Source of the DNA: Anisus vortex
Lineage: Eukaryota; Mollusca; Gastropoda; Planorbidae
Assembly: GCA_949126835.1 (NCBI GenBank)
Contig: OX421506.1
Span: forward strand, 19,790,426-19,854,425
Direction: 5' to 3'
Length of the DNA stretch: 64,000 nucleotides
Shown here: piece after piece, positions 1 through 12,564 of the stretch
How the letters are laid out: each line of letters begins with the position of its first letter
Position numbering within the stretch: the stretch's first letter is position 1
Notes under the pieces: model-generated
What the model was told of the DNA's origin: nothing
The model's input: only the letters and a program-made list of their open reading frames with translations
Databases searched by the model: none
Program-made: the position numbers and the translations under genes

Positions 1-30
1 CAATCTCCCGCTAGCAATCCCCTAATATGC
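1..30. repeat. End of AT/C-rich minisatellite upstream of receptor gene 1
   Basis: The window opens inside a short array with units like 'ctagcaatcccct'. The same array lies at about 29458-29625, upstream of receptor gene 2, which marks it as part of the duplicated unit. Confidence 0.6.
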
Positions 31-577
31 AGAGGCCACCGAAACTTGCAAGCGCCCCTACAGATCAAAGGCTGACGGAGATACTTCACTTAATGGATCT
101 TCAATGCAGCAGTGACAGTGCCTCGACTAAGTGCATGTAATCCTCTACAATCTATAACAGCCCGTCATTAAAGTGATAACTACAGAAAAAAACACACAGT
201 CAAATTCAAATTCATAGTTTCAGATATAAAAATATCAAGGATCTCAAACAAGTCTTAATCCGTCTCACTTGCAGTGTTATTTTATTTTATACGAAAGACA
301 CCAATATTTGAAATATAATTACCATCGACATGTATGTTACAATTCAATCAAATAGGCTAAGCATTCATATTATAATTGTATGCCTCATACAATCATTTCC
401 ATTGATATTTCATAATATTAAAGGCGTTAACAGAATGACATTTTATTTCGAAATTAGCTTCGCCGTCGACAATTAAATATTAATAATTCATACAGAATAT
501 TGACACAAGAGAATATTTATCTGAACCAATGAAAAGTTCAAACAAATTTTCATCTTTTTTTTTATTAATTTAATTAG
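31..577. other. 5' flank of receptor gene 1
   Basis: No coding sequence is visible. The stretch aligns piecewise with 29626-29958 upstream of gene 2, including a shared 'cagcccgtcattaaagt' block, so it is the duplicated promoter-distal flank. Confidence 0.6.
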
Positions 578-585
578 TATAAAAG
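578..585 (+). promoter_or_regulatory. TATA box of receptor gene 1
   Basis: TATAAAAG lies about 400 bp upstream of the start codon. The motif and its context (agtataaaagtagtcc) are kept at 29959-29966 upstream of gene 2, although the sequence around it has drifted. A pyrimidine-rich 'tcattcatttcaatg' about 30 nt downstream is a plausible initiation region. Confidence 0.6.
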
Positions 586-979
586 TAGTCCTCACCCTCA
601 TTTATTCATTCATTTCAATGAACAGCTTCATTTATACTGTTTTGTGTTCTAAAATTACTCTGTAGTTCTAATAAAAAAGTTTTCTTTAGGTGTGTCGTGA
701 ACAAGAACTAGCAGTACGGTATAATTGCTATTTATTGCTTTGTTGAATTGTTTAAAAATACGTCTAGTTTCAATCTTTGGAATCAAAAATAGCAATCGGT
801 AAATTAATACTTTTTTGTGTGTAAAGACATTCATTTTAAGGAATAAAGATTGTATAGACATATTTTGACGAGACATGTAAACATATTGCAATGTCAGAAA
901 CGATTGCAAAATGCAAGTTCTATTTTAAAGTGCATACGTTTTTCCGTACTAGTATTTGTCGAGACGTTAAGCCACAATA

Positions 980-1013
980 ATGTGTCTAATAGTCCTTGTT
1001 ATGTTCTGTTTTG
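980..1013 (+). CDS. Receptor gene 1, exon 1 (signal peptide)
   Basis: ATG at 980 opens eleven codons (M-C-L-I-V-L-V-M-F-C-F) plus one base, followed by a consensus donor gtaagtg at 1014. The hydrophobic run is the core of a signal peptide. The matching exon of gene 2 (30396-30444) has an extra upstream ATG that reads ACG here, so gene 1 must start at the equivalent of gene 2's second methionine. The exon ends in phase 1, which fits both the micro-exon at 6157 and the main exon at 14578. Confidence 0.72.
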
Positions 1014-1399
1014 GTAAGTGATTTTGTATCTTATTTTATTAAAAATGTTTATTGCATTTAATATGAAACCCACTAAATATTATACAGATTGTGATCTAAT
1101 AAGTATATAGTTAAAAAAAATTCTGTTAGTTTTAGATTACCTGCTCAACTCTAAAAGTAAGTTCAAATTACATCAGAAAACAAAAAAAACATAATACTAT
1201 TGACATTTAGAACTACTAATATGAAGGTTTAATTTTGTCATTTGACCGCCATATAAACCTAGCAATAAAAATTTATTATCAATAAGACTCATTTAGTTAA
1301 CTTTTGTTCCAGAACATGGGTCAATAAGAAATTATAATTATAGACCAACCAATATTTATTATGTTTTGCTTTAATTTTTCCCTTTCATGTCTGTGCCAT

Positions 1400-2800
1400 G
1401 GTTTTGGCCGAAAACGAGTACAATACCGAATGTAAATAAATTGACTTTCGGTCGAAACCGAAGCCGATAATTAAAATTTCACTACACATTAGGCCGGAAC
1501 CGAAACCGTAGCCGAAAAATTAGTAAATAGAAAATATTTTCTACAAAAGATTTAAAAAGACTTCACATTTTTGTGTAACAGTAATATTATCTAGTTTATG
1601 TGTGCTCTATGTAAGTAAACCATAGAACCAGGGATGTTAATATCGTTTTTTCTCAAAACCCAATTTTCGCTTCTATAAATCCGATTTCAAACCGGGTTTT
1701 GGTTCCCCCTCCCCTCCCTCCTGCTCCTGTGCAAAGTAAGTTATAGGTAGAAAAATACAAATTGGAGTAGATTATAGGCCTACTAAATACATAATTTTAT
1801 AAACCAAATTAATAGAAAGGACCATTGATACTTAGAACCTGGTGAGTTTGGATTGTGAGAAATCAAAAAATAAATTGTCATGAATTTTACATTTAGGCTT
1901 ATGTAGATTCTCATTATAATATAAATATGATACAAGTTGCACACATTTAAAGAATATTTGCAAAAGAATACTTATATCAATAAATTTCATAAAAAGGATG
2001 GACGTTTTAAAAAAAAACAACTTCCATGCGCTGCAATGTTTGTTTTTTTTTAAATTGCCCAATTGCAAGTTGATTTTCCGTGTACATTAAATTAAAAACC
2101 TGTTTAAGTTTGAAAAAGACTCTTTTTAGGTAAGTTTTACCACTATACAAATATTGTCAGCTATAGTATAAAACTGATTTGATTGAAGGGTTTAACCGGG
2201 AAGATTCAAATGAAACACTAAATATGACCTCTGTTTTGTCTCTCTATGTCTTCCTTTTGAAGTTCAAGCATCTAACAGCACTACGGAAATCGGTCTATTT
2301 GTCTGTTATGAGAAAACTCCAGATTTTTTTTCGTTTCGAATACGTAAATCAAATAGATGTGCCGACGACTAGCGTTAACATCTGCGTTTGCTATTGTATC
2401 GCAAATTCACAAGCAATATTCGGGATTTGAAAAAGAACAAAAGACATTACGCACATAAGTCATCTCTGACAAAAGAGTGTTTGCAAGGAATATAATGTTA
2501 ATGAATTGTTTTGTGTCAATCAAACAGGGTTTAAAAATATTTGTTCGAGATAAAAAGATAAAAAAAAACGTAAGACACAGTTATGAATGATTTCCTCGCG
2601 ATTTCCGGTTTTCGTTTGACATCCCTACTTCACACAGATTAATTCACAAAAGCTTAACGAAATGAAAGTATCAATAAGGGTAATAGATGCAGCAATAACG
2701 TAGCAGTCTGAATTTTGAAATTTAAAATAGATATTCGGCTGACGACCGAAAGTCAATATCAGTTTCGAAACTGAAGTTCGGTCGGTCTCTACATATATAA
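1400..2800. mobile_element. Degenerate nested hAT-like DNA transposon relics
   Basis: The outer ends share an inverted block (ttgactttcggtcg near 1441, its complement near 2742). Inside, 'agggatgt' at 1630 and 'acatccct' at 2620 form a second inverted pair. Such ends are common in hAT MITEs. No transposase or clean 8-bp target duplication is visible, so the classification is tentative. Confidence 0.35.
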
Positions 2801-3364
2801 GTATAAATTTATGTTCCCCGTTAAGTAATTGTCTACTTGACGCTATTTCTTAATCAAGATGTCAAATTTAAACCAAAGACTATAATCAGATGGACCGCTC
2901 GCTTTAAAATTTCTCCTATTTGATGAGTAAAATCAGTGGCCCATTGGGGGGGGCAGGGGGGTATTATATCCCCGGGCGCCATGTTAGGGGGCGCCAAAAT
3001 GAGTTTTAAAACTATTTATTTAATTACTTTTTTTATGTAAACTAATGTATCCCAAATACGTTTGCAGTATTGAATTTTGGAGCTCCACAAATATCTTCAT
3101 TACAAACCAGTTGGCAAGCATGATTTTGGCGCCCCTATTGAGCATTAAGGGGCGCCATTCTACTCATAAACAAATGACATATCCACAATGTAGGATTGCT
3201 GATGGCGGTTTTTTTAAAAACAAGATCAGTTTGGGTTCCAATATAATTCGAAAGTAATCATATGATTTGTTGCGTCAGGAAAAAAAAGACGATAACTGTC
3301 GTTTCGCTCCATCAGAATTCCACCACTGGTTTATACTTAACTTATTAATTTATTATTACATCAT

Positions 3365-3905
3365 CATTGGCTCCATAGTCTCGAAAGACGATTAGATTTG
3401 CGCTCCTGTGATTTGGCCAGCCCTGTAGAATTGGCTGTGTCTGTGGAGACCTATCATTGAGAGACAGGCTCTGTCGCATCTCTGGCACTTGAAAGCGGGA
3501 CCGTTGGAGTTTGTCAGGAGCAGCCTATGTTCTTTACTTTTGTTCTCTGCTTTTTTAGACTCCGCGATAAGGCGAAGTTCGCCCTCTGCAGCATCTGTAC
3601 CGTTGTGTAGGGTGCTTCTCCAATTACTTCTGTGCTGAGCCAGGTTCTCCCAGTTTCCAACCTATACATCTATAGCCTTTAGGTCACGCTTGCAGACGTC
3701 ATTGAACCTGAGTTGGGGACGACCAGTAGCTCTCTTGCCTTCAGTGAGCTCAGCATATAGCAGGTATTTTGGGATTCGCCCATCCTCCATCGTGGAAACA
3801 TGGCCAAGCCACAAAAGACGTCGTTGGCGAAGGAGAGTGATCATGCTAGGCATGTTAGCCCGTTTCAAGACCTCGTTGTTTGTTATGCGGTCCCCGGGTG
3901 CAGAT
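3365..3905 (-). mobile_element. 3'-terminal fragment of a non-LTR retrotransposon (LINE)
   Basis: The minus strand encodes the end of an endonuclease-RT polyprotein. It reads LLWLGHVSTMEDGRIPKYLL, then GRPQLRFNDVCKRDLKA, and after one in-frame stop a C-terminal zinc finger (CQRC...HRHS). The R-W-x-GH-V...R-IP-K...GRP-x-LR-x-D series is typical of LINE C-termini. No RT core remains. The edge at about 3913 abuts 'ctacgccactga', which may be the end of another repeat. Confidence 0.7.
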
Positions 3906-4599
3906 AACCCTAGCTACGCCACTGAGTAGAATGACTTCTTTTCGGAATATGCGATTCCCGTTTGTATTGTACACATCCGTTTTATTTAATCGCACTTTTT
4001 TTTTCTTTTTACTGACGTGAAACTATGGATAAGCAAAGACTATAATATGATGGACCGCTTGTTCTATTTATAGAGCTGAATAGTTAGTTTGCGTATTCGT
4101 GGCCTCCGATTTGCACTCAAGTCTTCTGGTGTAAATAAAAAAAAAGGCAAGCCCCTTTGTCAAGTATAACTTGTCTACATAACAAACAAATGTACACAAG
4201 TTATATTTTTTTTCAAGTAAAATTTTAAATTACCGGTATAGTCAATCATAATTTGAAATTTAAAAAAGATTTGATTATAAATTAGTAAAAATGGAATGTT
4301 TCTGCAAAAACGTAGTAATTTTTCTTTGATTGAATTAAATCAGGGGTGGGGATTTTTAATTCATTCAGCGTGCCAATATCCTGAAAGTCCCCCTGCTTTA
4401 GCAATCATTTTCTAATAGAAGAGTCTTCTGCCTGCCATTAAAAATTGTTTTGCTTGCCAAGTCTGGCACTAACAAAAAAGCGATATCAAACACATTACTC
4501 TGGCACAGGGTCGACAAGCTTTTGATAATAGCGTGCAAAAATATAATTTCTAATTCATTCAGCGTGTCAAGAGTGTATTGGGCAAATTGATGCCTGGCT

Positions 4600-4841
4600 G
4601 GTTAAGTCTTAATTTTGTTTACACGAAGACAGGGTTGAATACAAATCCAGTTTAATATAATTCGAGTAGAATACAAACTCAGTAAAATATATGCAATAGA
4701 TCACTATACACTAAGACATCAAGATCACTAGAACTAAACTGTCAAAACTCCGCACCTTTCACGCACTTCCGTTTTAGATTGGCGTCACACGAAACAAGAG
4801 ATTAAATACAAAATAAAACTAACAATGGCGCATACATGACA
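4600..4841 (-). mobile_element. LTR-like fragment related to the family C LTR
   Basis: On the minus strand the segment begins TGTCATGTATGCGCC, close to the TGTCATGTACGCATCC start of the 237-bp family C LTRs. It shares scattered blocks such as GTGCG...TTTTGA. The other end and target duplication could not be fixed. Probably an old solo or truncated LTR of a sister family. Confidence 0.4.
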
Positions 4842-4910
4842 ACACCTTTAGAATCATCCTGCTTAATCTCTACATTTCTTTTTGAAGAGACTTCAATTGC
4901 CTTTTGCGTG

Positions 4911-5240
4911 TGTTACGACCACAATCCACTTGAAGTCAGAGCCGTGTAAATGTTGTTGATAATTCTCTATATTTTAGTATTACACGAACTCTCCTTATTG
5001 TCCTGGGCACAAACTCAGGATTTGCGTTCTAACAGATCCTTTCCTTGACTTTGTAGTTGTAAATAAATATATATTTTGGTAGTGCAAACAATATAGCAGA
5101 ATAGTAACTTGACAAGGAAGCTTCAGTGTAAATGATTCGATCAAGAAGATATTTTAATTCAGGTGATATGTGCAAATATATACAATATGAAGATTATATA
5201 CAGTTAGAATAAAATAGTGCAAACACAAGCGTCCGTAACA
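4911..5240. mobile_element. Possible solo LTR with TGTTACG/CGTAACA ends
   Basis: A 330-bp segment begins TGTTACG and ends CGTAACA, the same terminal heptamer that opens the family A LTRs at 6624, 12565 and 52878. The flanking five bases do not match, so a clean insertion is not demonstrated. The rest of the intron up to 6156 shows nothing recognisable. Confidence 0.3.
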
Positions 5241-6156
5241 GACTCAAAAGAAATTATCTCGAAAACTAACTGCCTTGAAGACAACACGAATCATTAAATA
5301 CTCGCGGAGAAGAGCGGGGAACAGACATACTACTAGGAGGGGTAAAAATAATGGTATCATTACAAAACTCATAATAAAAATGATATCTTTAACATAAACT
5401 CCCCTGTACGAGAAATAATAAAATATTCCTAGCCCTTCCGAGAATTCGAGGTCGGCACAAGAGTGGATTCCTAGAACAGTCTAGGCTTAGTTGGCCTACC
5501 TCCCACAAAACTCGCGTTGGAGAGAGAGAGGAAATAAGTAATGTGTGTTCCAGTATTTGGAACTATCAATATGTTACACATGTCATTGATTACGTCTCCT
5601 GCTCTAGCACATTCGTTCTGAAAGAAATTTATTGTAATCTTCTCCATACCCTCTCCCCCACATCTTCCCCCCTCTTCCTTTTCCTTGCAACATCTTATGA
5701 AAACATAGGCTACTGATGGGTTCTGGATGCGCCATCGTGTGGGTTGGTGTGAAGATTAAAACATCTGAAAGATGATTCAGTGGGTGATTAATGCAATGTC
5801 ACTACATTTTAGTGCCAACTACTGATTTTAAAAAATGTCAATCTTTAAAGAAAATAGTTTCTGGACTCGCACATAAAATATAAAAAAGATCGATATTTCT
5901 TTCATTTACAACAGCCAACTTCAGCCTCTAGCCATCGATCCTTATACCAACAAGCCAGTGAAAAAGTTCCTTACCTTAAAACGATATCTCTGATGTATTT
6001 GAATAAAAAAAAGTACAACTAAATGTTAGATCATCTAATAAAACGTACACGGTGTATTTGGGGTAAAGGTCGAGTATAGTTAACTAATTACAGTGAACTA
6101 ATTGTGAAATTAATGGAGTTAAGTCGTCTACAATATTTAAATTTGTTTATTTACAG

Positions 6157-6180
6157 GATCAGTAAAGTCTGCTGTCGATG
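6157..6180 (+). CDS. Receptor gene 1, 24-nt micro-exon (exon 2)
   Basis: The acceptor tttgtttatttacag and donor gtaagttc bracket exactly 24 nt that read in phase 1 on both sides. The exon adds G-S-V-K-S-A-V-D between the signal peptide and the mature N-terminus. Skipping it keeps the frame, so it could be a cassette exon. I find no equivalent in the gene 2 intron. Support is from splice consensus and phase only. Confidence 0.5.
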
Positions 6181-6345
6181 GTAAGTTCATGTCTGACTGA
6201 TTAACACAAATACGTGTAAGGACTTTTCATTCTCTTTCTATTTTCTTACGTGTAAAAAATTAATTGATTTCAAAACATTGTTACTAAAAATCTTCAGCAT
6301 CATTTATGTCAAGTTGCAATAGTAGTTGTAAAAAAATATGCATTG

Positions 6346-6482
6346 GTTACTTTGTTCTCATTGGCTGAACAATCACAGGTTACTTTGTTCTCATTGGTTA
6401 ACAGTTACAGGTTACTGTGTTCTCATTGGTTGAACATTCACGGGTTACTTCGTTCTCATTAGTTGAACATTCACAGGTTACT
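6346..6482. repeat. Minisatellite, four units of 34-36 bp
   Basis: Four imperfect direct repeats of 'gttactttgttctcattggt' plus 'tgaacattcacag'-like sequence, in intron 2 of receptor gene 1, just before the family A element. No function is apparent. Confidence 0.85.
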
Positions 6483-6623
6483 TATAAATAAATTAGCACA
6501 CGCTGTCTCCATGTGCAACTAGAATTTCTTTGCATTATGACAGTTAGTTAATCAAAAACATTTAACATGCAGCGTCTGTGATGTAAAAAAATAAATATAT
6601 CGGGGGCACGTTGGTCTAGAGGC

Positions 6624-7785
6624 TGTTACGAAACGTAAATTCCCTACATTGTAATGTTAATAAACCAACTAAATCATTTAAGCGAATTGCGTTTAAACGA
6701 TATAAAATATTTCTCAGCTCAATGTTCCCCCGTGTTTTTTCTAACCTAATTAGAGCATTATTGTTTTTTTATTAACCTTGATAAAAACATGAACTGTTCA
6801 CGCAAACACAGCGTGTCAAGGTCGTCCGGTCTCTCCTTATTTTGTTAGTGCATTATTGCTTGTTCTTAATAAAAAAGACAATCTGATCACGCAGTCAACA
6901 CGCGGGCTTGATTAAAATACTCGTGTCACTAGGCTGGCTGGATTTTCCAACGATTGACCCATACTATATTTCTACGCGATTCGACACTTTTAGTTTAGTT
7001 CTTGGCGTACAGTCGATCGGATAACATCTAAGATTCTGAGTCTCTGAGTATCGTTTCTATTTGATTTGTAGTATGGAATAAAATTTATTATTCTACTATT
7101 AACTACAATGCTATATGTTCATTGAGGATATTCATTACTAATTGGAATATGTGTATTTCTTGATTGTGTATATAATATTATTTGGATTCCTACTGGATTG
7201 ATTTTGTAAATTAAACCAAATTTATCGTTGCTTTCTACACAACTTGATTAACGTCAATATTTCAAAGTTATATACATGTGTGTATGTGTAGTATTTATTC
7301 AACTATATTAATAATCTACACTACAACTCAACATCGAGGTTCTTGCTGTATAATATGAGCCACACAAATAATTATACATGAAGTAAATCAACTGAAAACT
7401 CTAAAACTACGCTATGTGAATTGCCAGGGGATACTAAGAACCAGGAATACTCTAGACAACTACAAATAAACTTCAGAATGATATAATAAGATCTTCACTA
7501 ATACAAGGATACTCACACTAACAATAACAATACTATAACTATTATTTTTCATAAATTGAATGGGGGCTCTAGCCGTAATAACATTATAAATTATAATTAT
7601 ACTTGTGTGATATAAATAGAAGGTCTCATCCATAATTTATTATGGTGAATAAATTGCCTTGTAATAAAATGGGTTTTGCTCGTCAGTGATTTACTAACAA
7701 ACGTTTAGAGGATTTACTTCAACTTCAAGAACCGTTATTATATTTACACAAACTATTTACAACTGCCGTAATACATACTCGTAAC
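6624..7785 (+). repeat. 5' LTR of element A1
   Basis: Starts TGTTACGAAACG. It matches 12565-13605 closely up to 7663. The probable true end is cgtaac near 7785, followed by TGGATGG, a candidate primer binding site. The last ~120 bp have no partner in the truncated 3' LTR, so the end is inferred. Confidence 0.7.
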
Positions 7786-8072
7786 TTGGATGGATTGTGT
7801 TGGAAAATATGAACAATAATACAATATACTAAAGATTGTGATTGAATTGAACATTGCTATTGAGAATCGGAAAACTTAACTATTCAGCCTGGAAAATTAT
7901 CTGGTGTATTACCTTATCAAACAAAGTAACTCTAAGAAAGTATTATTTTTATGACCTTGTTGTGAAAAATCTGAACTGTGTGGTGTAGTGAATTATTCAA
8001 AGGACAGAAAGTAAGTTGGACTCTTTATTGTATTATTAACAAGATTTATAGTAACTTTTAATAATATAGAAA

Positions 8073-9722
8073 ATGGAAGCCACAAATAATCTTACATTGG
8101 ATCCAGAGATATTTGATCTAACCTCAGAACAGCTTAATAAAATGTCAATGATACAACTAAAAGAATTGGCTAAATCATTGGGCATTTCTATCACAGAAAC
8201 TAGGCCATCAAAAACTAAATTACTTCAAGAGATAACTGAGTGTTTAAGAAAACAAGGTACACTAATTATTGAAAAAACTACTGCTAATGATAACATTAAT
8301 GATGAATCAGATGATGAATTACCTTTTCCTATAAAACAAAGAGTAAAGCATACAACTGGTGACTTAAGTGAAGAATTGAAAATTAAACTTGAGTTAAGAA
8401 AGATGGAATTAGAGATGGAAAGAGAAAACAAGAGAATTGAGATGGAAAGAGAAAGAGAAAGCCAGAGAATTAAGATGGAAAGAGAAAGAGAAAGCCAGAG
8501 AATTGAGATGGAAAGAGAAATAGCAAGAGAGAAAATAGCAAGCCAAGAAAGAATTGAGATAGCAAGGTCTCGTACGTCAAATCATTCGAATGCAAGCTCT
8601 GAAGCAGATGCAGAACTGTATAAGTTTAAGAAACATATTCCAGTTTTTGAAGATAATTCGGTGGAAGAGTTCTTCATGATTTTCGAGAGAAACGCTAAAG
8701 ACTATCAATTTCCCGAGGGCAAGAAAGCTATACTCCTACGCTCAGATCTGAACAAAGGAAAGGCATTTGATGTTGTATTAAGTCTTACTCAAGAGGAATT
8801 GTATGATTATGAACTGATCGAGAATAGAGTACTGCTAAGTTATGCATTAACACCCGAAAAATATAGAAAAGTGTTTCGTGAATCTAAGAAAGAACAGGAA
8901 CAATCCCATGTTGATTTTTTAAGACAGAAAAAGAAACATTTTGAAAGATGGATTCGATCCAAAGGTGTAAACAAAGACTTTGATAAATTAGGTAATCTTA
9001 TGCTAATGGAAGACTTTAACAATAACATCAGAGGTGATGTAAGAATACATTTAGCAGACAAAGGTGTAGAACAAGTAGAAACAGCAGCAGTAATGGCAGA
9101 CGAATATGTTATTATCCATTCCAGCAATAAATTTACAACAGTAGATAAATCTAAATTCCAGAATCGAGATATGAAGGTAGAAAAGAAAACCATGAATCCA
9201 AATGAATCCTATCAATCAAAGAGACATCAGCAGAGCAAAAAAGGTTCAACTAATTCCATGCCAACCTGTAGCCATTGTAAACGAATTGGACATACTAAGG
9301 AAAAGTGCTGGATATTGAATGGGAACCCGAATAAAAAGAATGTTGTCTTATCGTATGTAGCAATGCCAAAACAAAGAACTCATGTACATGTAAAGAAGGA
9401 TGTTAGAACTCAAACAGAGATACCTAGTGCTAAGGCAAATAACCTGACAAAACACACGTATCTTGGAAACTTGAAAACAGAAATAGTTCCTGAAATAGAG
9501 ACAATGGTTTTCAATAATTCTAATTCTAATCTGAGCTCCAATGAGTCTATATCAGATAGAATCACCATGAGTACTAAACATACCTCTTACAAAAATAACT
9601 TGGATACAGATCTCATCGATACTGAGATACCAAGCAATTGTTTGCCATTCATTGAAGAAGGTACCGTGTCATCCATAATAAATGGTGTCACTAGTGAAAA
9701 GAACATCAGAATACTCCCGTGA
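8073..9722 (+). pseudogene. gag: Element A1 gag, frameshifted at the start of protease
   Basis: The 549-aa reading frame starts at ATG 8073. Residues about 20-60 resemble a SAP-type helix-extension-helix (LNKMSMIQLKELAKSLGI). Residues about 108-175 are a charged coiled coil with three tandem MERERESQRI-like units. The gag capsid-like region follows (FKKHIPVF...), then a CCHC zinc knuckle (CSHCKRIGHTKEKCW, about residue 398). Gag and protease lie in one frame in this family. Here an extra C near 9717 shifts the frame at the catalytic aspartate and ends the product. Confidence 0.85.
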
Positions 9723-11794
9723 TACAGGGGCTGAGGTTTCACTACTTTTAGAGAATACTGTTCCTACGTCACAATCGACATATACAGGACAGGATCTTAC
9801 TACTCAAGGTGTATCAAGGAAAAATGTGCAAGTTCCTTTGCATTAAATACAGCTGAAGAGTGCGTACTTCACTGGAAATGTAGTTGTGGGTGTATACAAA
9901 TCACTTCCGTTTAAAGGCGTTTCTTTAATACTGGGAAATGATATTGCTGGAGATGTGGTGCATTCCATATCCAAGAAAAAACAATACTTTAATAAAAGTG
10001 AGAGCTTTATCAAACCTATATGCATCGTCACTAGAGGTATGGCCCAACAACAAAAGTATGTCGAAACCATGTCAAAGTCAAAAATAGAACCAGAAATTGA
10101 CCTACAGGCAACTTTCCTGGCTGACATCTTGAGTGGTCCCTCAGTCAAGACTACTGAAAGTAATTTGTCACCTCGACAATTACTCCTATTAGAACAGAAT
10201 AGAGATTTAGGGATTAAACACCTGAAGAAAAAGGTGATAACTGAACAGGAGGCAGAAACTAAAGGAAATGGATTTTTTCTGAAGGAGGGAATATTAATGC
10301 AAAAATGGAGAGATGTGAAATGTGATAATGACAATTGCAGAGAAGGAAGTCAGATTGTGGTACCAGCCATATATCGCAATGACATTTTACACATGGCTCA
10401 TGACACGCCATATGCTGGTCATCTAGGAGTGAACAAGACTTACCGTCGAATTCTTCCGTACTTCTATTGGCCTGGACTACATCGTGACGTCACAAAATAC
10501 TGCAAGTCATGCAATACATGCCAGATAGTTGGTAAACCTAACCAGACTATACCGGTAGCACCTCTAAAGCCAATACCTGCCTTTGCAGAACCATTTAGCC
10601 ACTTGCTAATAGACTGTGTAGGTCCTTTGCCTAAAACAAAGACAGGACACCAGTACTTATTCACTATAATGTGCACTGTCACGAGATATCCTGAAGCTAT
10701 TCCGCTACGCACCATTAACGCAGATAAGATATCTGACGCACTGATTGCATTTTGTTCAAGATACGGTCTTCCAAAGACTATACAGTCAGACCAAGGATCT
10801 AACTTTACATCAAAGCTGTTTAACCAGGTCTTAAAGAAACTAGGCATCCAACATGCAACTTCAACTGCGTACCATCCGCAAAGCCAAGGTGCCCTAGAAA
10901 GATATAATCAGACTCTGAAAACCATGCTCCGCACATACTGTTTTGAGAACACTGAAGACTGGGATCGCGGTATTCCATTCGCTCTTTTCGCGACTAGAGA
11001 AACTGTGCAGGAATCTCTTGGATTCAGTCCGTTCGAGTTAGTGTTCGGACATTCAGTTCGAGGACCTCTAAAACTGTTGCAGGAAACCTTGTTAAATTCT
11101 GATGAAGAGACTGGACTCGTAGCTTATGTGGAACAATTTAGCAATAGAATCTATCATGCTTTTAATCATGTTAAAGATAATCTTTTGCAGTCTCAGAAAA
11201 GAATGAAAGGGTACTATGATGTCAAGGCCAGATCCCGATGTTTCCATCCTGGTGATAAAGTCCTCATGTTGACCCAATTGTCTGGACAACCCCTGAGTGC
11301 AAAATATACAGGACCATATCAGGTTTTAGATAAAATCAGTGATGTAACATACCTTGTAAAAACCCCTAATAGAAGGAAAACACAGAGACTGTGCCATATA
11401 AACATGCTTAAACCTTATGTTGTTAGGGAAGAACAAACTGACATTAGGCCAGTGAGTGCTATCAAAACTGTTGAAACACCCCCGCCTAAATTTAAAAAGA
11501 CAATCATAGAAAGTAAACTTCAGAACACTGAAGCACTTAAAAACCTCGATGATAAACTGGCACATCTAGACTCAGGTGAAAGGACTTCTATCAAGGGTTT
11601 AATCTATGATCATGTAAATTTGTTTAGTGATGTTCCTAACAAAACAACTTTGGTTACCCATGATGTAGTTTTAGAAGATGATAATGTTAAACCTGTCAAA
11701 CAACATCCGTATAGGGTTAATCCCATACAACTTAAGAATAACTTACGTATTGGTTAATGATCACATCGTCGCGGACACCCTATCGCGCATGTAA
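9716..11794 (+). pseudogene. pol: Element A1 protease-integrase, RT/RNase H deleted
   Basis: Past the shift, the protease active site (RDTGAEVSLLL) reads in the new frame and is interrupted by TAA at 9844. From 9847 the frame is open to 11757 and encodes the rest of protease and a full integrase. Integrase has an H-x-H...CNTC zinc finger, catalytic Asp in LLIDCVG, Asp in QSDQGSNF, Glu in GALERY, and a C-terminal GDKVLML...GPYQV domain. The frame stops just before the RT fingers. The amount lost can be gauged against copy A2. Confidence 0.87.
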
Positions 11795-12564
11795 CAAATG
11801 TATAAGGGGATAACTTCATGTATATATTCTGATAAGCCTAACTAAGAGAATTGGATCATTTAAAATATAAATACATGAATATATGAATATGTTGTGATTA
11901 TTTTATGCAATATCTTATGCCTTATTTTATGCCATGAATATTTCCATTTGCTAAAACAAATATTATTATTGTTGTAGGAAAAAAGAAAGAACCTAATAAG
12001 TTACTTATAAATATTATGGATTTATGAACATAATTTTTTTTTATTAGTAAGATAATGAATGAACAGAAATGTACATCCTTATTTTGAAACAATCAAACTA
12101 TAGTTGTGATTATGTAAAATCCAAAATAGATTAATGTGCATACACTTCACATGCTTACACACTTAAGATTAAATTCTTACTCTTAAGTGTATTTAAATAT
12201 TAATTTCATTTAAGTTGAATTAATTAATGATTGAATTGTTTAATATGACAACATTAGTTATGTTGATTTTTACCTTATAAATAAGATGATGATGTTTATG
12301 AGGAATGATATCTCAGAGAGTATAATTTTTTTAGAATAACGCGAACAAGTGTTATGGTCTAAGGATAACTTGAGATCCTATATGATGAGGGTTTAATAGA
12401 ATAAATTATTTCCCTTACTTGTCTTATTTAACGGACTACCCAGGTGGAGTCAGTTTTTTTTTGTATATTGTTTAGAACTAAAGTTAAGTGCAGGCGGTTC
12501 TAAAAGAAATTGCACACTTCTATTGTTTAGTATGCAATGTTCTTTTCCTTTTGGTACGGGCAAC

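Larger units (their letters stand above)
1014..6156 (+). other. Intron 1 of receptor gene 1, filled with transposon debris
   Basis: The first 380 bp or so align with the single 649-bp intron of gene 2. After about 1395 the sequence is repeat-derived: degenerate hAT-like inverted ends (1400-2800), a LINE 3' end (3365-3905) and LTR-like pieces (4600-5240). A block of about 27 bp (around 'agactataat') occurs at 2877 and again near 4036. 5905-5960 is an inverted copy of 13861-13921. No host exon is evident apart from the one that ends the intron. Confidence 0.6.
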
